Below are positions 1 to 10,177 of a stretch of DNA of 64,000 nucleotides, one piece after another (the first letter of the stretch is position 1; the number at the start of each line of letters is the position of its first letter). A model generated the notes under the pieces. That model was not told where the DNA came from, ran no database searches, and saw nothing but the letters and a program-made list of their open reading frames with translations. Both the position numbers and the translations under genes were made by a program. Origin of the DNA: Liopterus haemorrhoidalis (Eukaryota > Arthropoda > Insecta > Coleoptera > Dytiscidae); contig OZ020623.1 in assembly GCA_963971575.1 (NCBI GenBank), positions 14,944,980 through 15,008,979 on the forward strand, in the 5' to 3' direction.

Positions 1-351
1 GATCTTTTTCATAGCTAAATGTTCATGCAAAATCGAATGTATTGCAGTCTGCGATATGCCAAAGGATGCTTCTATCTCACGGCAAGTCACATGCTGATCT
101 TTTTCAATCATTTTGCACACAGCAACGATGTTTTTTTGAATCACAACCGATTTTGGTCGACTTTCACGAGATTCATCACTGACGGACGCATGACCACGAC
201 GAGATTGGGCAAACCAATTGTAAACAGTCTTTTCTGATGTTGCTTCATTACCAAAAGTTGAACGAAGCGAATCTATGCATTGTTGTTGAGTTAGGCCTTT
301 ACTAAATTCGTAAAAAATCATCCATGGAAAAACTTCACGATTAATATCCAT
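1..351 (-). pseudogene. Mariner transposase, N-terminal 117 codons (partial)
   Basis: The frame opens at the ATG complementary to 349-351 and stays open to the window edge, covering the paired helix-turn-helix DNA-binding half of a mariner transposase. Recognisable motifs are SKGLTQQQCIDSLRSTFG near residues 17-34, TVYNWF and REIEASFGISQTAIHSIL. The catalytic domain would lie to the left, so it cannot be judged whether the gene is intact. All other copies of this family in the window are broken, which makes this copy the least damaged N-terminus seen. Labelled pseudogene by default because it is a partial transposon gene. Confidence 0.75.
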
Positions 352-522
352 TTTTTCCACAAACTTGTTTTTTTAAACGCTCACTGTCAACAAAATACTC
401 GGTCAATTTATATGCTGCCACTGATTTCACAATAACAAATGTAAAATTTTACGAATATAGTAATGACACAATTTAACATTGCCATCTAGTGGTCGTTTAT
501 AAAACATAAAAGGTAACCCTGG
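1..522 (-). mobile_element. Mariner element, 5' part, cut by window edge
   Basis: The end near 510-522 reads GGTAACCCTGG followed by TA, the reverse of the CGAGGGTTACC terminus seen in four other copies (31073, 33797, 36525, 38363). About 170 bp of 5' leader separates the terminus from the transposase start. This is a Tc1/mariner-superfamily element with TA target duplication. The rest of the element lies outside the window. Confidence 0.85.
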
Positions 523-794
523 TATATAAGGTGGCTCCACACAGCACGTGAGCATAAGAAAGTTCACTATCCCTGCTGGATTCCTAAAAGATTTTACAAT
601 AGGGGATAGGCATGATTTTTAATTTTTTTTTTATTATATTCCTCTTGTTGCATATACACATAAAAACAGTTTTTAATTTTTTTTTAATTTGAAGGTTTAA
701 AAAAATCATAAATGTATGTAGCGCGCGAGAACGACGTGTGACGTCATACCCTTCTAACTGACACATGACACTACTAGTCTACCCAGCGTACATA

Positions 795-1031
795 GGGTTA
801 CATGACGAAATTTCACTGGACAAAATTACACGAGACAAAATTACACAGAAGCAATTACACATAGACAGAATTACACAGGGAAGAAATTACACAAGGACAA
901 AATTACACATACGAAAATTACACTAAGACAAAATTACACATTTAATTTACTTTAATTTACACATACGAAAATTTTCTTCTGTGTAATTTTGTCCCGTGTA
1001 ATTTTGTCCAGTGTAATTCTGTCCTGACACC
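795..1031. mobile_element. MITE built of GACAAAATTACAC repeats
   Basis: Insert of 237 bp inside THAP copy 1, absent from THAP copy 2. It is flanked by CGTACATA on both sides (787-794 and 1032-1039), an 8-bp duplication. Its ends are about 60-bp inverted repeats made mostly of tandem GACAAAATTACAC units; the right arm reads GTGTAATTTTGTC. Confidence 0.7.
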
Positions 1032-1180
1032 CGTACATAGTCTGTTGTGAACTTATTTGTTTGTATAACTTTTATAGGTTATGTAAAGTTAGAGTGATTT
1101 TAATTAAAATAAAGTTTAATTCTATAAAAACAATTTATACATGTTTACCGAATAAAATTTTATATTAAAATATATAAAAT

Positions 1181-1382
1181 ATGGAAGATCCAGGCCCCAG
1201 TACTTCGAAACATAGTCGAAAATATTGTTTAGTACCAATGTGCACAAATAGTTCAATTAGAAATCCAAAAAAATAATTTATATCATTACCTGATGACGAA
1301 AAACAACAGAAAAGCTATGAGGCGAAATAAAACCGATATTTCAGAAAAAAGTAAACTTTATGTTTGTGAAGACCATTTTAAT
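1181..1382 (+). pseudogene. THAP-domain exon, damaged copy
   Basis: Begins ATGGAAGATCCAGGCCC and encodes MEDPGPSTSKHSRKYCLVPM, the start of a C2CH THAP zinc finger (first cysteine pair in YCLVPMCTN). A stop codon follows at about 1276 and about 20 bases are missing relative to the copy at 59700. The exon's end survives: CEDHF, the last Cys-x2-His pair, followed by GTGAGT, a good splice donor. The THAP fold would normally continue in a downstream exon that is absent here. Confidence 0.75.
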
Positions 1383-1734
1383 GTGAGTACATATATTTTA
1401 TAAATTATTTTAATAATAAATGCGTGAAAAATTGTTTAAAAACAAATACAAAACTCTCGATAAATACAGTATAAACACGTAAACATTATGTTTTGTCTGT
1501 ATCTGTGACGTCAAACCCTTACAGTCTCAGTCGTATCTACTCGGCAACCTTCGCGGCGTGGTCGGCTTATTTCAAATTTACAATATTTTAATTAAAAAAT
1601 TTGGCTATAATATTAATTAAAATGTGATTTTTGTTGTGTTAGGTGACATAACTAACATTAAAATATGAAAAAAATGTAGTTTTAAGGAAATATAAATTTT
1701 ATGCGTATCCCCTATTGAACATTAAATTACTCAC

Positions 1735-1886
1735 CCTTTTCTTGCAAAGTTGCCGATGTAATGCATCAACAATTTGCTGATCTGCTGGTCTCCATGGGTG
1801 TAGTTATGGGGAAAAAAAGGTTGTCCCCCAACCAATGGCAGTCCAAACACGTACGGTATATCCTCCCCTCTGACGCTTCCACTTAT
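1735..1886 (-). CDS. Nlg: Neuroligin-like protein, internal exon (downstream)
   Basis: Read on the minus strand, TTTTGTTTTCAG at 1887-1898 is an acceptor and GGTGAGT at 1735-1729 a donor (GT at 1734-1733). The 152-bp exon encodes about 50 residues, including GEDIPYVFGLPLVGGQPFFP, HNYTHGDQQ and LLMHYIGNFARKG. This is the segment of the cholinesterase-like fold around the 'HGE-lPY-fG-PL' motif, in the form typical of insect neuroligins. Where active esterases keep the catalytic histidine the sequence has R (SVRGED), in line with a non-enzymatic adhesion protein. It enters in phase 0, matching the end of the exon at 55717, and leaves in phase 2. Which neuroligin paralogue this is cannot be told. 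Confidence 0.87.
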
Positions 1887-2594
1887 CTGAAAACAAAATC
1901 GAGTTGTTTTAAATTGTTACCAACATGATAATGTTATTTATGACCAAATTGGATTAAAAGTGTTATTTTTAAATTTGTTTTGGATTTTTTTGTTTTGTTT
2001 AAAGATAACACAATTTTAAATGCTTGTTTTTATAAATTAGATTCAGTCATATCCGGGTGTTAATAGCTACAAATGTTTTTCATCAAAACTTTAACGAACG
2101 TATTAGTAATTTGTAATTTTGTGAAATTAAAAATAAATAAAGAAGTGAAAAATAAATTACATCGCATGATTAATAGAGCCTGACACAAACAAATGCCATA
2201 TGCAAAATATTAAATTAAATTTTAATTAACCTGTAAAAATTTCTATTTAATTTAGTAGATGAAAAAAATTATTTTTGTAATATAAACCAGTGCTCCTCAA
2301 CTTAACTCTTTTGCCGATGTGGCGGCTTTGATTTATGATCCATCCAATATAATTTCAATAATTTAATATTTTACAAGCCTATTCATTTTACATCTAAGTT
2401 ATTTATAAAGTTTTATATCTTACAAATTGTCACGTTTCGTATTTTTATTTCCTAGAAACCATTTATCCCAGCCGCTACGGTCACTCAGCCCCTAAGTTAA
2501 CAATATTAGACAGTTATTGGTACTTTTTCAAGCAGTCAACATCTCATATTCAAATTCACTCTCAAATACAATACCACTTAAAAACTCATTTTAT
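1887..2594. other. AT-rich intron, no gene
   Basis: No coding frame recognised. At 2288 the sequence CAGTGCTCCTCAAC resembles the terminus of hAT elements seen elsewhere in the window, but no matching right end or duplication was found. Confidence 0.5.
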
Positions 2595-2776
2595 TAAGAA
2601 TGACAAAAAATTAAAATTCAATGAAAAGGATATTTTATAATGACAATCAATTTAATCTAGAATTTGCAATGTGAGTATGATTAACAAAGCTTAAACAAAA
2701 TGACCAAAAGTCCGAATTAATAAATAAAAATTACTAGATTCAAAATCTAGTTCCGCCTAAACCTTTGGAATAACCT
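2595..2776. mobile_element. GTTCCGCCTAAAC-family MITE, right part
   Basis: Matches the right half of the MITE at 18532-18917, including the shared stretches GACAATCAATTTAATCTAGA and AAGTCCGAATTAATA, and ends GTTCCGCCTAAACC...GGAATAACC. The left terminus is missing or too diverged to place. Confidence 0.6.
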
Positions 2777-2892
2777 ATATATGCTGTTCACTTTTGTAAA
2801 AACAAACTAAGAGGAAATTTTGATTTCAGTAGTTTACACCTTTGAAATCGTATATCAGGTTGGTATTAAAAATGGTAAGGCAATGACGCCTA

Positions 2893-4089
2893 TTGGGTAC
2901 AACAATGCCCGATGGCGGCGCTACTAGCGCTGTGAACAGCTGATTGAAACGAGTAATGTGAAAGTTGTCCATATTTGTTTACATGTTAAATCATCGATTT
3001 GCAATGGATAATAAACAGCTATTTTTATTAAATTATTTTAATTTTTTAAGTGCAACACCTTCTTCTAGGTGTGTAGTTGAAGGAGAAGAGTTGTTAAACG
3101 CCGGAAATCTTATGTTGTGCGGAATTTTGGACAAAAATGATGAGCATGTCGACATATGTGGGTTATGTTTACAAACAAGCAGTTTGAGATCACCACCTCA
3201 CGAAGTCACTGGGAAATTAAAATTTAGTAATGATGTTGAAGTTTTAAATATACATGTAAAGCAGGAACTACATGCAAACACATTTCAGCTATCCTATTAT
3301 TTTGTGCCAGGTGGTTAACAAACCAAAATGAAAGAAGCCAAGATCAGGGCATTGATTGATTGTAATATTTGATTTTTCTTTTTTTTTTTTTTGTGTGGTT
3401 TCTGTTGGTTTTTCTTTTTGTTCCAGAAACAATATATTGAGTATGGAAATATTAACCAGCACAGATTTAAAATGCCTGTGGTCTACTTTTAAAAAACCTG
3501 TCTTACAACGGTATGAACCGCAACCTCTGTTAGAAACTCCTTGCCTAAATAAATTGATTAAAAACAAAAGCAGGCACTGAAGGTTCAGTGAAAATGTATT
3601 AGAAAAGCTGCGTACAGAATTTGAGACCGCTTGCCCTAATTCTGTATTAAAATTACACAGGTAGATATTTAATTATGTTCGAGAAGGATTTTTATAATTT
3701 AGTGTTTGTTTTTTATTTAATTTGTTTAATAAATACTAGTTTGTTATTATCTCTTCCACAGCACCAAATTTATTAACAGTTCACAAAATGTTTCTCATTT
3801 GGAAAATAGTGGAAGTTAATATTTTTGTTACTTCCTTTTCTAGAGTGACAGCCAAACACACACCAATTTGTGTTATAATAACTCATTATAACATAAAGTA
3901 ATATAAAAAAGAATAATAATTGCTATCAAAAGTTAATATAACAAACAAACTGCAACACTAACTTTTAAAAGCAACACAAACTACACGAGAAAACACATGT
4001 AAACCAGATGTAAACAATAAACTATTACTCATTTCGCCTAGTTCAGTTTTAGTCCGCTTGGCGTCACTTCATAGCGCTGTTGAGCCCAA
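2893..4089 (+). mobile_element. TIR element carrying a SWIM/YqaJ-like coding remnant
   Basis: Left end TTGGGTACAACA and right end TGTTGAGCCCAA are inverted and sit inside TA dinucleotides (2891-2892 and 4090-4091). Further inward both arms share GAGTAAT and TTGTTTACAT. Size is about 1.2 kb. A damaged coding region of about 690 bp occupies the left half. A TA or AT duplication with such a gene would fit ISL2EU-type elements, but that is inference. Confidence 0.55.
3004..3660 (+). pseudogene. Unknown transposon-borne protein, possibly SWIM/YqaJ type
   Basis: The likely start is the ATG at 3004 (MDNKQLFLLNY), although the frame is open from 2965. The first block, to the stop at 3316, includes GEELLNAGNLMLCGILDK and CGLCLQTSSLRSPPHEV. 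A second block (about 3445-3580) includes LTSTDLKCLWSTFKKPV and YEPQPLLETPC, and a third runs LRTEFETACPNSV to a stop near 3660. The layout resembles insect proteins with a SWIM-type zinc finger followed by a YqaJ-type nuclease, but neither the zinc ligands nor nuclease residues can be seen here. It is broken by at least two stops. The assignment is tentative. Confidence 0.4.
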
Positions 4090-4663
4090 TAGTTCTGAGT
4101 GATTTTTTAAAATATAATTAAACACTCCTCTCTTCTTCATTTCAAGCACAGAGAAAAAGCAGTTTAGTAAGCCTTTTGCCGAGAAGCCTATTTCTGTCTC
4201 TGCATACAGTGGCTCCTGCTTTCGAAAATAAGCGCTCTGAAGGAACTGACGTCGCTACTACAGACAAGAATTTTTGAGCAATTTTATATAAGTTAGGGAA
4301 GACTCTCTTATGGCCGGTTGTTAAAGTAAGTATTATCCCTAACTCAAGTTAAAATTCTTATGTTAGCAACCCGCCATTAATATCGTCCCAAACCAGTAGC
4401 GGGTTGGATTTCAGAGGTGAAACTGGATTTTTCAAATACAGTGATAGTTCATGTTCAGTTTTGTTAGAACCACGTTAGCCTATGCCTGATTTTAATTTCC
4501 TCTTCCCATGTGCAATGTCAGTATGGTGACTCCAAAGAGCAACTAGAACTTCTAGTTTTCACAATAACAATTTTTAGAAGTGTTTCTTATTAAAAAAAAA
4601 ATCACATATTTATTTGTGTATAAATATAAATTATACGATATTGTTAAAAAAAAAGATTCGATA

Positions 4664-4809
4664 TGATACTGGGTCAAATGTACTGATACTTTACTTTACT
4701 ATACTTTACTAATGTAAAGTATCGGAAGATTAGTATCGATACTAAAATCGGGATATCGAATGATAAATATCGAAACTGGTATCGTATCAGTAGTATCGGA
4801 ACATCCCTA
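4664..4809 (-). mobile_element. Solo hAT-type end rich in GTATCGATAC words
   Basis: The right edge reads CGGAACATCCCTA; reversed, TAGGGATGTTCCG is a common hAT terminus. The 140 bp inside consist of repeated GATAC/TATCG words, some palindromic, as in subterminal transposase-binding arrays. A partner end with an 8-bp duplication was not found. Confidence 0.5.
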
Positions 4810-4814
4810 CTCGT

Positions 4815-5110
4815 GACCAGTCATGTTGAGTTATTGACGACATCATCTATTATTAAATGAGAGACTTCTTTACGGTAATTTTTTTGTTCAAAATTTAACA
4901 ATTTCGGAACAAATTTTGCTGCCACTCACCTCATTCCCAAACCAGTGAAAATGTCTATGAACCATACGATATACCAACTTCTTCAGCAATCTCCCTAATT
5001 GTAATTCGACGGTTATCAAGAAATTTTTTCTTATTTCATCCACGTTTCTGGTGATTGATTTCATTTTTCACGCAAAATTTAATGCATATTCTTTGATCCC
5101 TCACTGTGAA
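4815..5110 (-). pseudogene. Mariner transposase fragment with internal deletion
   Basis: On the minus strand the sequence encodes QRICIKFCVKNEI, an N-terminal mariner motif. It is joined, after a deletion, to NRRITIREIAEEVGISYGS (second helix-turn-helix) and then VAAKFVPKLLNFEQK. The order is that of a mariner DNA-binding half. Catalytic residues are not present. Confidence 0.7.
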
Positions 5111-5157
5111 AAATAAAAAATTGCCGAATATACAGAAACACAACTTCCTTAATTACT

Positions 5158-5590
5158 ATTGAGACAGTCGTTTAAGACAGGTTAACCAACAGGCCAACAA
5201 AAAAGTTTATCAATCCGACAAATGTAGCGCGGGAATTTTAAAAATCGCACGAACTTTTTGATCACACCTCGGTAGAAATCTTTGTTGCTTGGTTAAGTTC
5301 CGTGTGTACGCTACAAGTAGACCTCCAATATGGCTGCCAATAGAGACAGTCGTCAATAACAGGTTAACTAACATGACAACAAAAAAGTTTATCATTCCGA
5401 CAAATGTATTGCCGGAATTTTAAAAATTGCACGTTTTTGATCACACATAAGTAGACATCGCATATGGCTGCCAATTGAAATAGGTGTCAAAGACAGGTTA
5501 ATCAACATGACAACAAAAAAGTGTGTGAATCCGAAAAATGTAGCAGAATATCAAAATTACACGAACTTTTTGGCCACATATTGGTGGAAA
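5158..5590. repeat. Three diverged tandem units, 115-180 bp
   Basis: Units begin at about 5158, 5340 and 5475. They share GACAGGTTAA..AACA, AACAAAAAAGT, CCGACAAATGTA, a TTTTTGATCACAC stretch and ATGGCTGCCAAT. The first unit is longest because of about 45 extra bases. No coding content. Confidence 0.7.
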
Positions 5591-6438
5591 GTGTTGAGAA
5601 TTTCTGTTTCCGTAGTAAAAATATTCCTCTAATTAAAAATTACGAAAATTAACGAGTTAAATTAAACTAGAAATAAAACTGAGCAATTTTAATTGTAGTC
5701 ATTTCACGTTATGACAGTAAAATTTCATGTTTTTATCTTAGTGGGTAAATATGTGCGTCGCGTACTGAAATATATATACATATGCGTCGCGACGCTAGTA
5801 GAATACTTCGCAAACAAACCATAAAAGAATGAATCTCAGATAAAAAATACTTTTATATGCGTAATTTACTGTTCTAGACAAAATAAATATTTATATGTAA
5901 TTTTATTTAACATTAAATATGTGACTTTCAGTTGAGGAAAGAACATTTAAATGGAATTACTTTTTCACTTTGTTAAAAGATTTTTCACTCTGTTTGATTT
6001 TAAAAGAGTGAAATAAAAGAACATTGTCAAAGATTTAAAGAGATTCAAAAGTTTGCCATTCAACAAAAAACTGTTATTCTTTAGTTTTGGTTTCCTTTGT
6101 CTCTAGTTTACAATGCTATTAAAATTAATATTTAAGTTTAACACAAAAGTGAAAGATAAATTGTTACAATTGTGATAAGAATGAAAAAACAGTGATACAG
6201 TTCTACGAAGGAAAAGTACGGAAGACTGCAAATGGTGGAGGTTACTTATAACAGAAGTTCTAGCATGAACTGTTATGTTTACATTTATTCAATATTCCTT
6301 AAGTCTATCCTAAGAATCAATGCAACCAGCTAGCGAACTCGAAGACTTCATATCCGACACCGTTAAAAGATGTTATATTCACTGTTTGGGAGACGAGTTT
6401 TGAGTGATGTACAGGGTAAATAAAATTGAAGTATATTA
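5591..6438. other. AT-rich intron, no gene
   Basis: No recognisable gene, repeat family or coding frame. Isolated palindromic words such as GCGTCGCGACGC (5785-5796) occur but have no evident context. Confidence 0.5.
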
Positions 6439-6713
6439 CTCCCTCCGTCCGAAAATATGATATACATTACTTTAAAAATGCGGGATTAACGAAAGAAATA
6501 TTATCTTGATCTATTTTTTGATTTTGTTTCTAAATAAGTGGTTGCTAGGCAACTAATAAACAAATGGTGCGCAAATAGTTTTGCATATGTCAAAAGTAAT
6601 TTATGGAAAAAAACACGTATTTTAAACAAATTAAAGTGACACCCGCTGTTTTAATAAAATGGCGAATTTCTATCAAAATTGTGATTTTTTCTTGTTTTAA
6701 ACTAAAGAACAGG

Positions 6714-6795
6714 AGTAAATGTCCCAATTACACTGTGGCTCACAAACATCTATGGCTTGACTGGAATTCGAACCCACTGCCTCTACGCTACCAAG
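6714..6795 (-). repeat. tRNA-derived SINE-like fragment
   Basis: Minus strand reads GGTAGCGTAGAGGCAGTGG (A-box-like) and GGGTTCGAATTCCAG (B box), followed by CATAGATGTTTGT. The same B box plus ATGGATGTTTGT tail occurs at 28640-28675, indicating one short family rather than a tRNA gene; no foldable acceptor stem is apparent. Confidence 0.55.
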
Positions 6796-6798
6796 ACC

Positions 6799-7134
6799 AA
6801 CGAATTGCAAGAAAGAAATTTCAAATCAGAATTTAATGTATTGGACCTTGGCTTTTTCAATTCTGTACCATCCTTACAACATACAGCTTCACCGAATACA
6901 ATCGACGAACTGATTGAATGGGTACAAAATGCATTTAATGCATTAAATATACAAACCCTTGATAATGTTTTTTTAAAATTGCAAATTTATCTAGAAACAA
7001 CCATGTTAGCAATAGAAGAGAATTCATATAAGGTTCCGCACATTAATAAGGCAAAACTTCATCGTAAGGGACAGTTAAAAACAACATCATGTTCCATACA
7101 AGCTGTGGAGACAGCCACGTCTTTGTTAAATTAA
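6799..7134 (+). pseudogene. Plant-type mariner transposase, C-terminus
   Basis: The frame is open from upstream of 6799 to the stop at 7132-7134. Diagnostic blocks are VLDLGFFNSVPSLQ (residues about 12-25 of the remnant), a leucine-rich helix with IDELIEWVQNAFNALN, then LDNVFLKLQIYLE, and YKVPHINKAKLHRKGQL. The last three follow the order of the C-terminal tail of plant mariner-like (DD39D) transposases, which end with a YK-PHM-K--L-R-G-LP type motif. Family assignment is from memory of that pattern. The upstream catalytic domain is missing. Confidence 0.65.
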
Positions 7135-7363
7135 AACTTTTTGTATTATTCTTTGTTTTAGTACAGCGTTTCTAAACCGGGGGGGCGCGCCGCCCTGTGG
7201 GGTCGTGAAAGCTTCGTCGGGGGGCCGCGAAGTCATATAAGATCGAAGCATGAAAATATAATAGAATGCACTGAATTTTGCTCAAATTTGCTCAATTCAT
7301 AAATACATAAATATATTACAATATATACAATAAAAATCATAAATACAATACATATATACAATA

Positions 7364-7763
7364 AGTCTCCGGTCTGACATATATATGGCAACACTGTTGA
7401 TAGACCTATATGATTTCTGGATAGTACCAACCTTCAAACGATACCTGTGAAAATATCATGACATTCGGACAATTAGATTAGAGCTTACAGTGGATTTAGT
7501 GACTCCAGTTTTGTAATTTTCAAAAGAATGGATAAAAAAGAATTCCGTGTGTTAATTAAATATTGTTTTTTGATGGGAAAAAAAATACCGTTGAAGCCAA
7601 ACAGTAGCTTGATAAGCGTTATAGTGCCTCTGCACCAGGCAAATCAACTATTAATGATTGGTAATCAATTTTTTTTTTTTTTTTTCGAAATGTTAGAAGA
7701 GCGTTGGAATGAATTTATCACTCATGAAAAAAAAAAATGTTTTTCTTAGTTAGACCGGAGACT
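7364..7763 (+). mobile_element. Mariner deletion derivative, 400 bp
   Basis: Ends AGTCTCCGGTCTGAC and TTAGACCGGAGACT are inverted and lie in TA sites (7362-7363, 7764-7765). The remaining frame from 7528 starts MDKKEFRVLIKYCFLMGK, a typical mariner N-terminus, and joins by deletion to MLEERWNEFITHE, a typical C-terminus. The catalytic core is gone, so this is a MITE-like derivative mobilised in trans. Confidence 0.75.
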
Positions 7764-7892
7764 TATTGAGCGACGTGGTATACCTTCCATAACATAAATA
7801 AAATAAATTATACTTATTTTGATAACTAATTTAAATAATATCAATGTCAAATTAAGTGTATGTGTCGCCTGATGCGATAACGGTTCACGTTG

Positions 7893-8240
7893 GAGGTACT
7901 TGAAGTACTTGTAAGTTGTTGTTTCAAATGGGCACGACTTGAAAGTGCAATATAATTACTATTTATTATGTGCCGAGCTACAGATAACTCAAGAGTAAAG
8001 AAGGGAAAGTGTTTAAATCAAAATGGAAAGAACTTTGAACACTTGTAAATAAAAATACTTTAGTTTGAGGTACTTGAAGTACTTGTAAGTTGTTGTTTCA
8101 AATGGGCACGACTTGAAAGTGCAATATAATTACTATTTATTATGTGCCGAGCTACAGATAACTCAAGAGTAAAGAAGGGAAAGTGTTTAAATCAAAATGG
8201 AAAGAACTTTGAACACTTGTAAATAAAAATACTTTAGTTT
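7893..8240. repeat. Perfect 174-bp tandem duplication
   Basis: The 174-bp unit starting GAGGTACTTGAAGTACTTG at 7893 is repeated from 8067 with no difference noticed by eye. It includes GTGCCGAGCTACAGATAACTC. The lack of divergence indicates recent origin. Confidence 0.85.
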
Positions 8241-8824
8241 TAAATCATTATAGGGAATACAATTTTTCGTCAACTATAACAGATTGTTTCTTTTAAAAAG
8301 TTCTATCGAAAGTTGATATACGTTCCCATTTAAAAAATTGTCCTTGATATCCTGTATTTCAGGTTAATTTCTGTATATGTATATATAGGGGGGCCGCAGA
8401 CAATATTTAAATAATTTTGGGGGTCCCATGCTAGAAAAGGTTGAGAAACGCTGTTTTAGTAGATACTTGTAACTATTTCATAAATAAAATCATTCTAATT
8501 AATTAAAATTGTACATGTATCATATTTTCGGGCAAGAAAAAAATCAAAATGTATACCATATTTTCGGACGGAGTTTATATTTCGATGTACAATATTCATG
8601 ATAACAATGAACATCTGCCAACGTGGAATAAAAACAGTTTGTTTTACATTGTACTAGGGATGATTTTCTAAACCAATCAGAAGCAAGAACAAACTGATCC
8701 TATCTTCTTACGCACAGTATTCTTAGCTGATATAGACTATAGATATTTTGAATATACGTGGTGTGTAAATGAAGTAACCGGACTCATTTAATTTTTTTTT
8801 TTTTTTTATTCGAATAAAATTACA

Positions 8825-9480
8825 ATTCAATATTGTCTCCTTCCGAATAACTTCCTTGGGAAGCCACACAACGCTGGAGACGGTTCTTCTAATCCTCATA
8901 GCAGTGCTGGAACTCGGATATTGGAATAACATTCAGCTGGTCGGTTACGGACATTTCAATGATTTATATTGTCCCAAAATGACGTCCCTTGAGGTGATTT
9001 TTGACCCTGGGAAGAAGAAAAAGTAAGGACTCAAGTCTGGCGAATAAGGAGAGAATAAGACTGAGGAGTCATAGGAATGTTTTTACTGGCCAAAAACGCG
9101 TTTACTGAAATTGCTGTGTGACAAGGCACATTTTTCTCATCTTCAATTCATTGGTCAAAGTTGAACGGTAGTGTGAGTCAAATTAAACTCATTCCCGATC
9201 ATTCTGACTGTCAAACGACGATCTGAACGCACAAGATCCCGGTTTCTGTCGACATTTTCATCGGTTCTTGAAGATGAAGGCCTTCCGCTGCGTGATTCAT
9301 CTTCAATCAACTCGATTCCTTCTGAAAATGCCTTAAACTACCAAAAAACCTGGGTCTTAGACAAAACACTGTCTCCGTAGGCCTGCTGAAGTTTTGCAAA
9401 AGTTTCCGTTGCACAGTACCCAAGTCTGAAGCAAAACCTGATAGCACACCGTTGCTAGAAATGAATGTCACTCATTTTTA
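8825..9480 (-). pseudogene. Mariner transposase remnant
   Basis: Several frames must be combined. Blocks seen on the minus strand are a hinge with an RSGRPS-type motif near 9280, a VRMIGNEFNLTHTTVQL-like stretch near 9170-9215, a serine-rich piece around the third catalytic motif near 9045, KNHLKGRHFGT near 8975-9005, and QRCVASQGSYFEGDN before the stop. At least four frameshifts or stops; no function expected. Confidence 0.55.
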
Positions 9481-9854
9481 GAACGCTTTAGTAAAAACTG
9501 TTTCACGAAAAAAAACGCTACAGACAACAAAAGTAGCGAGTTCAAACTAGGGTTGTACATCGAAGGCAAAACATCGATGTTTAACATCGATGTTAACATC
9601 GGCGCTTACTATCGATCTTGAGAAAACATCGAAGGATAAACCTCCGTTTTATTAATATTAAAAAAAGCTATTATTTATTTATATATATATTATATAGGTT
9701 TTATTTAATAATGTAAAGACAAAATACGAAAAAAGTAACACATAATACACAAAAAGCATTTATTAGATTTTGAAATAGAAATATTCCTTTTTAATAGTAA
9801 TTAATTTCACATTAATATTATTACACCCAATATAATAATCCTAATTTGTACCTA

Positions 9855-10038
9855 CAGTCTATTCCAAACGATTAGGCGGTACTAACCGCAATTTTCATTT
9901 TTGTAATTTGTCATTAGATATTTTTTTATATATTGAAGTTGACTTTTCCTGAACAAAATGATCAAAAGCTTCAATCAATTGGTAAAAGTAACTAGAATTG
10001 AAAATCTAGTTCCGCCTAAACCAAAGGAACAGACCTTA
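9855..10038 (+). mobile_element. GTCTATTCCAAACG-family MITE
   Basis: Inverted ends AGTCTATTCCAAACGATTAG and GCCTAAACCAAAGGAACAGA (diverged). Contains CTGAACAAAATGATCAAAAG, shared with the copies at 10178 and 46701. Confidence 0.65.
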
Positions 10039-10177
10039 CTATTTTTACATTTCTAAATTAAATATTGGATTTTATTACAATACTAATATAGTAATCTTAA
10101 TGTTAATTTTATATTATTTAACATAAAAATAACACTGTCATACACAATTATTTTTATTTATTTTTTTTTAAGTTGAA

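Larger units (their letters stand above)
598..1716 (+). mobile_element. TIR transposon with THAP exon, copy 1
   Basis: Starts AATAGGGGATAGGCATGA and ends GCGTATCCCCTATT, giving inverted ends of about 11 bp plus diverged continuation. A second copy at 59317-60684 is alignable over nearly its whole length, including both ends. It carries one THAP exon and no visible DDE domain, so it is a non-autonomous or decayed member. No convincing target duplication is seen, so the superfamily (P-like, ISL2EU-like or other THAP-bearing group) is open. Its right end lies 18 bp from the neuroligin splice donor at 1734. Confidence 0.7.
7164..8453 (+). mobile_element. hAT element in plant-type mariner
   Basis: Starts CAGCGTTTCTAAACCGGG and ends GGTTGAGAAACGCTG, with a perfect 8-bp duplication TTTTAGTA at 7156-7163 and 8454-8461. 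No transposase of its own is visible. It contains a mariner deletion derivative (7364-7763) and a 174-bp tandem duplication (7893-8240). Sequence near 32360-32420 is related, so this family has at least two members here. Confidence 0.85.
6439..8575 (+). mobile_element. Plant-type (Stowaway/DD39D-like) mariner
   Basis: Left end TA|CTCCCTCCGTCCGAAAAT and right end ATTTTCGGACGGAGTT|TA are inverted repeats of about 30 bp with TA duplication. CTCCCTCCGT is the hallmark of Stowaway MITEs and their mariner partners in plants. Inside is the C-terminus of a transposase of the same plant-like type. About 1.3 kb is later insertion (a hAT at 7164-8453), and a SINE-like piece sits at 6714-6795. The N-terminal and catalytic parts appear deleted. 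Confidence 0.7.
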
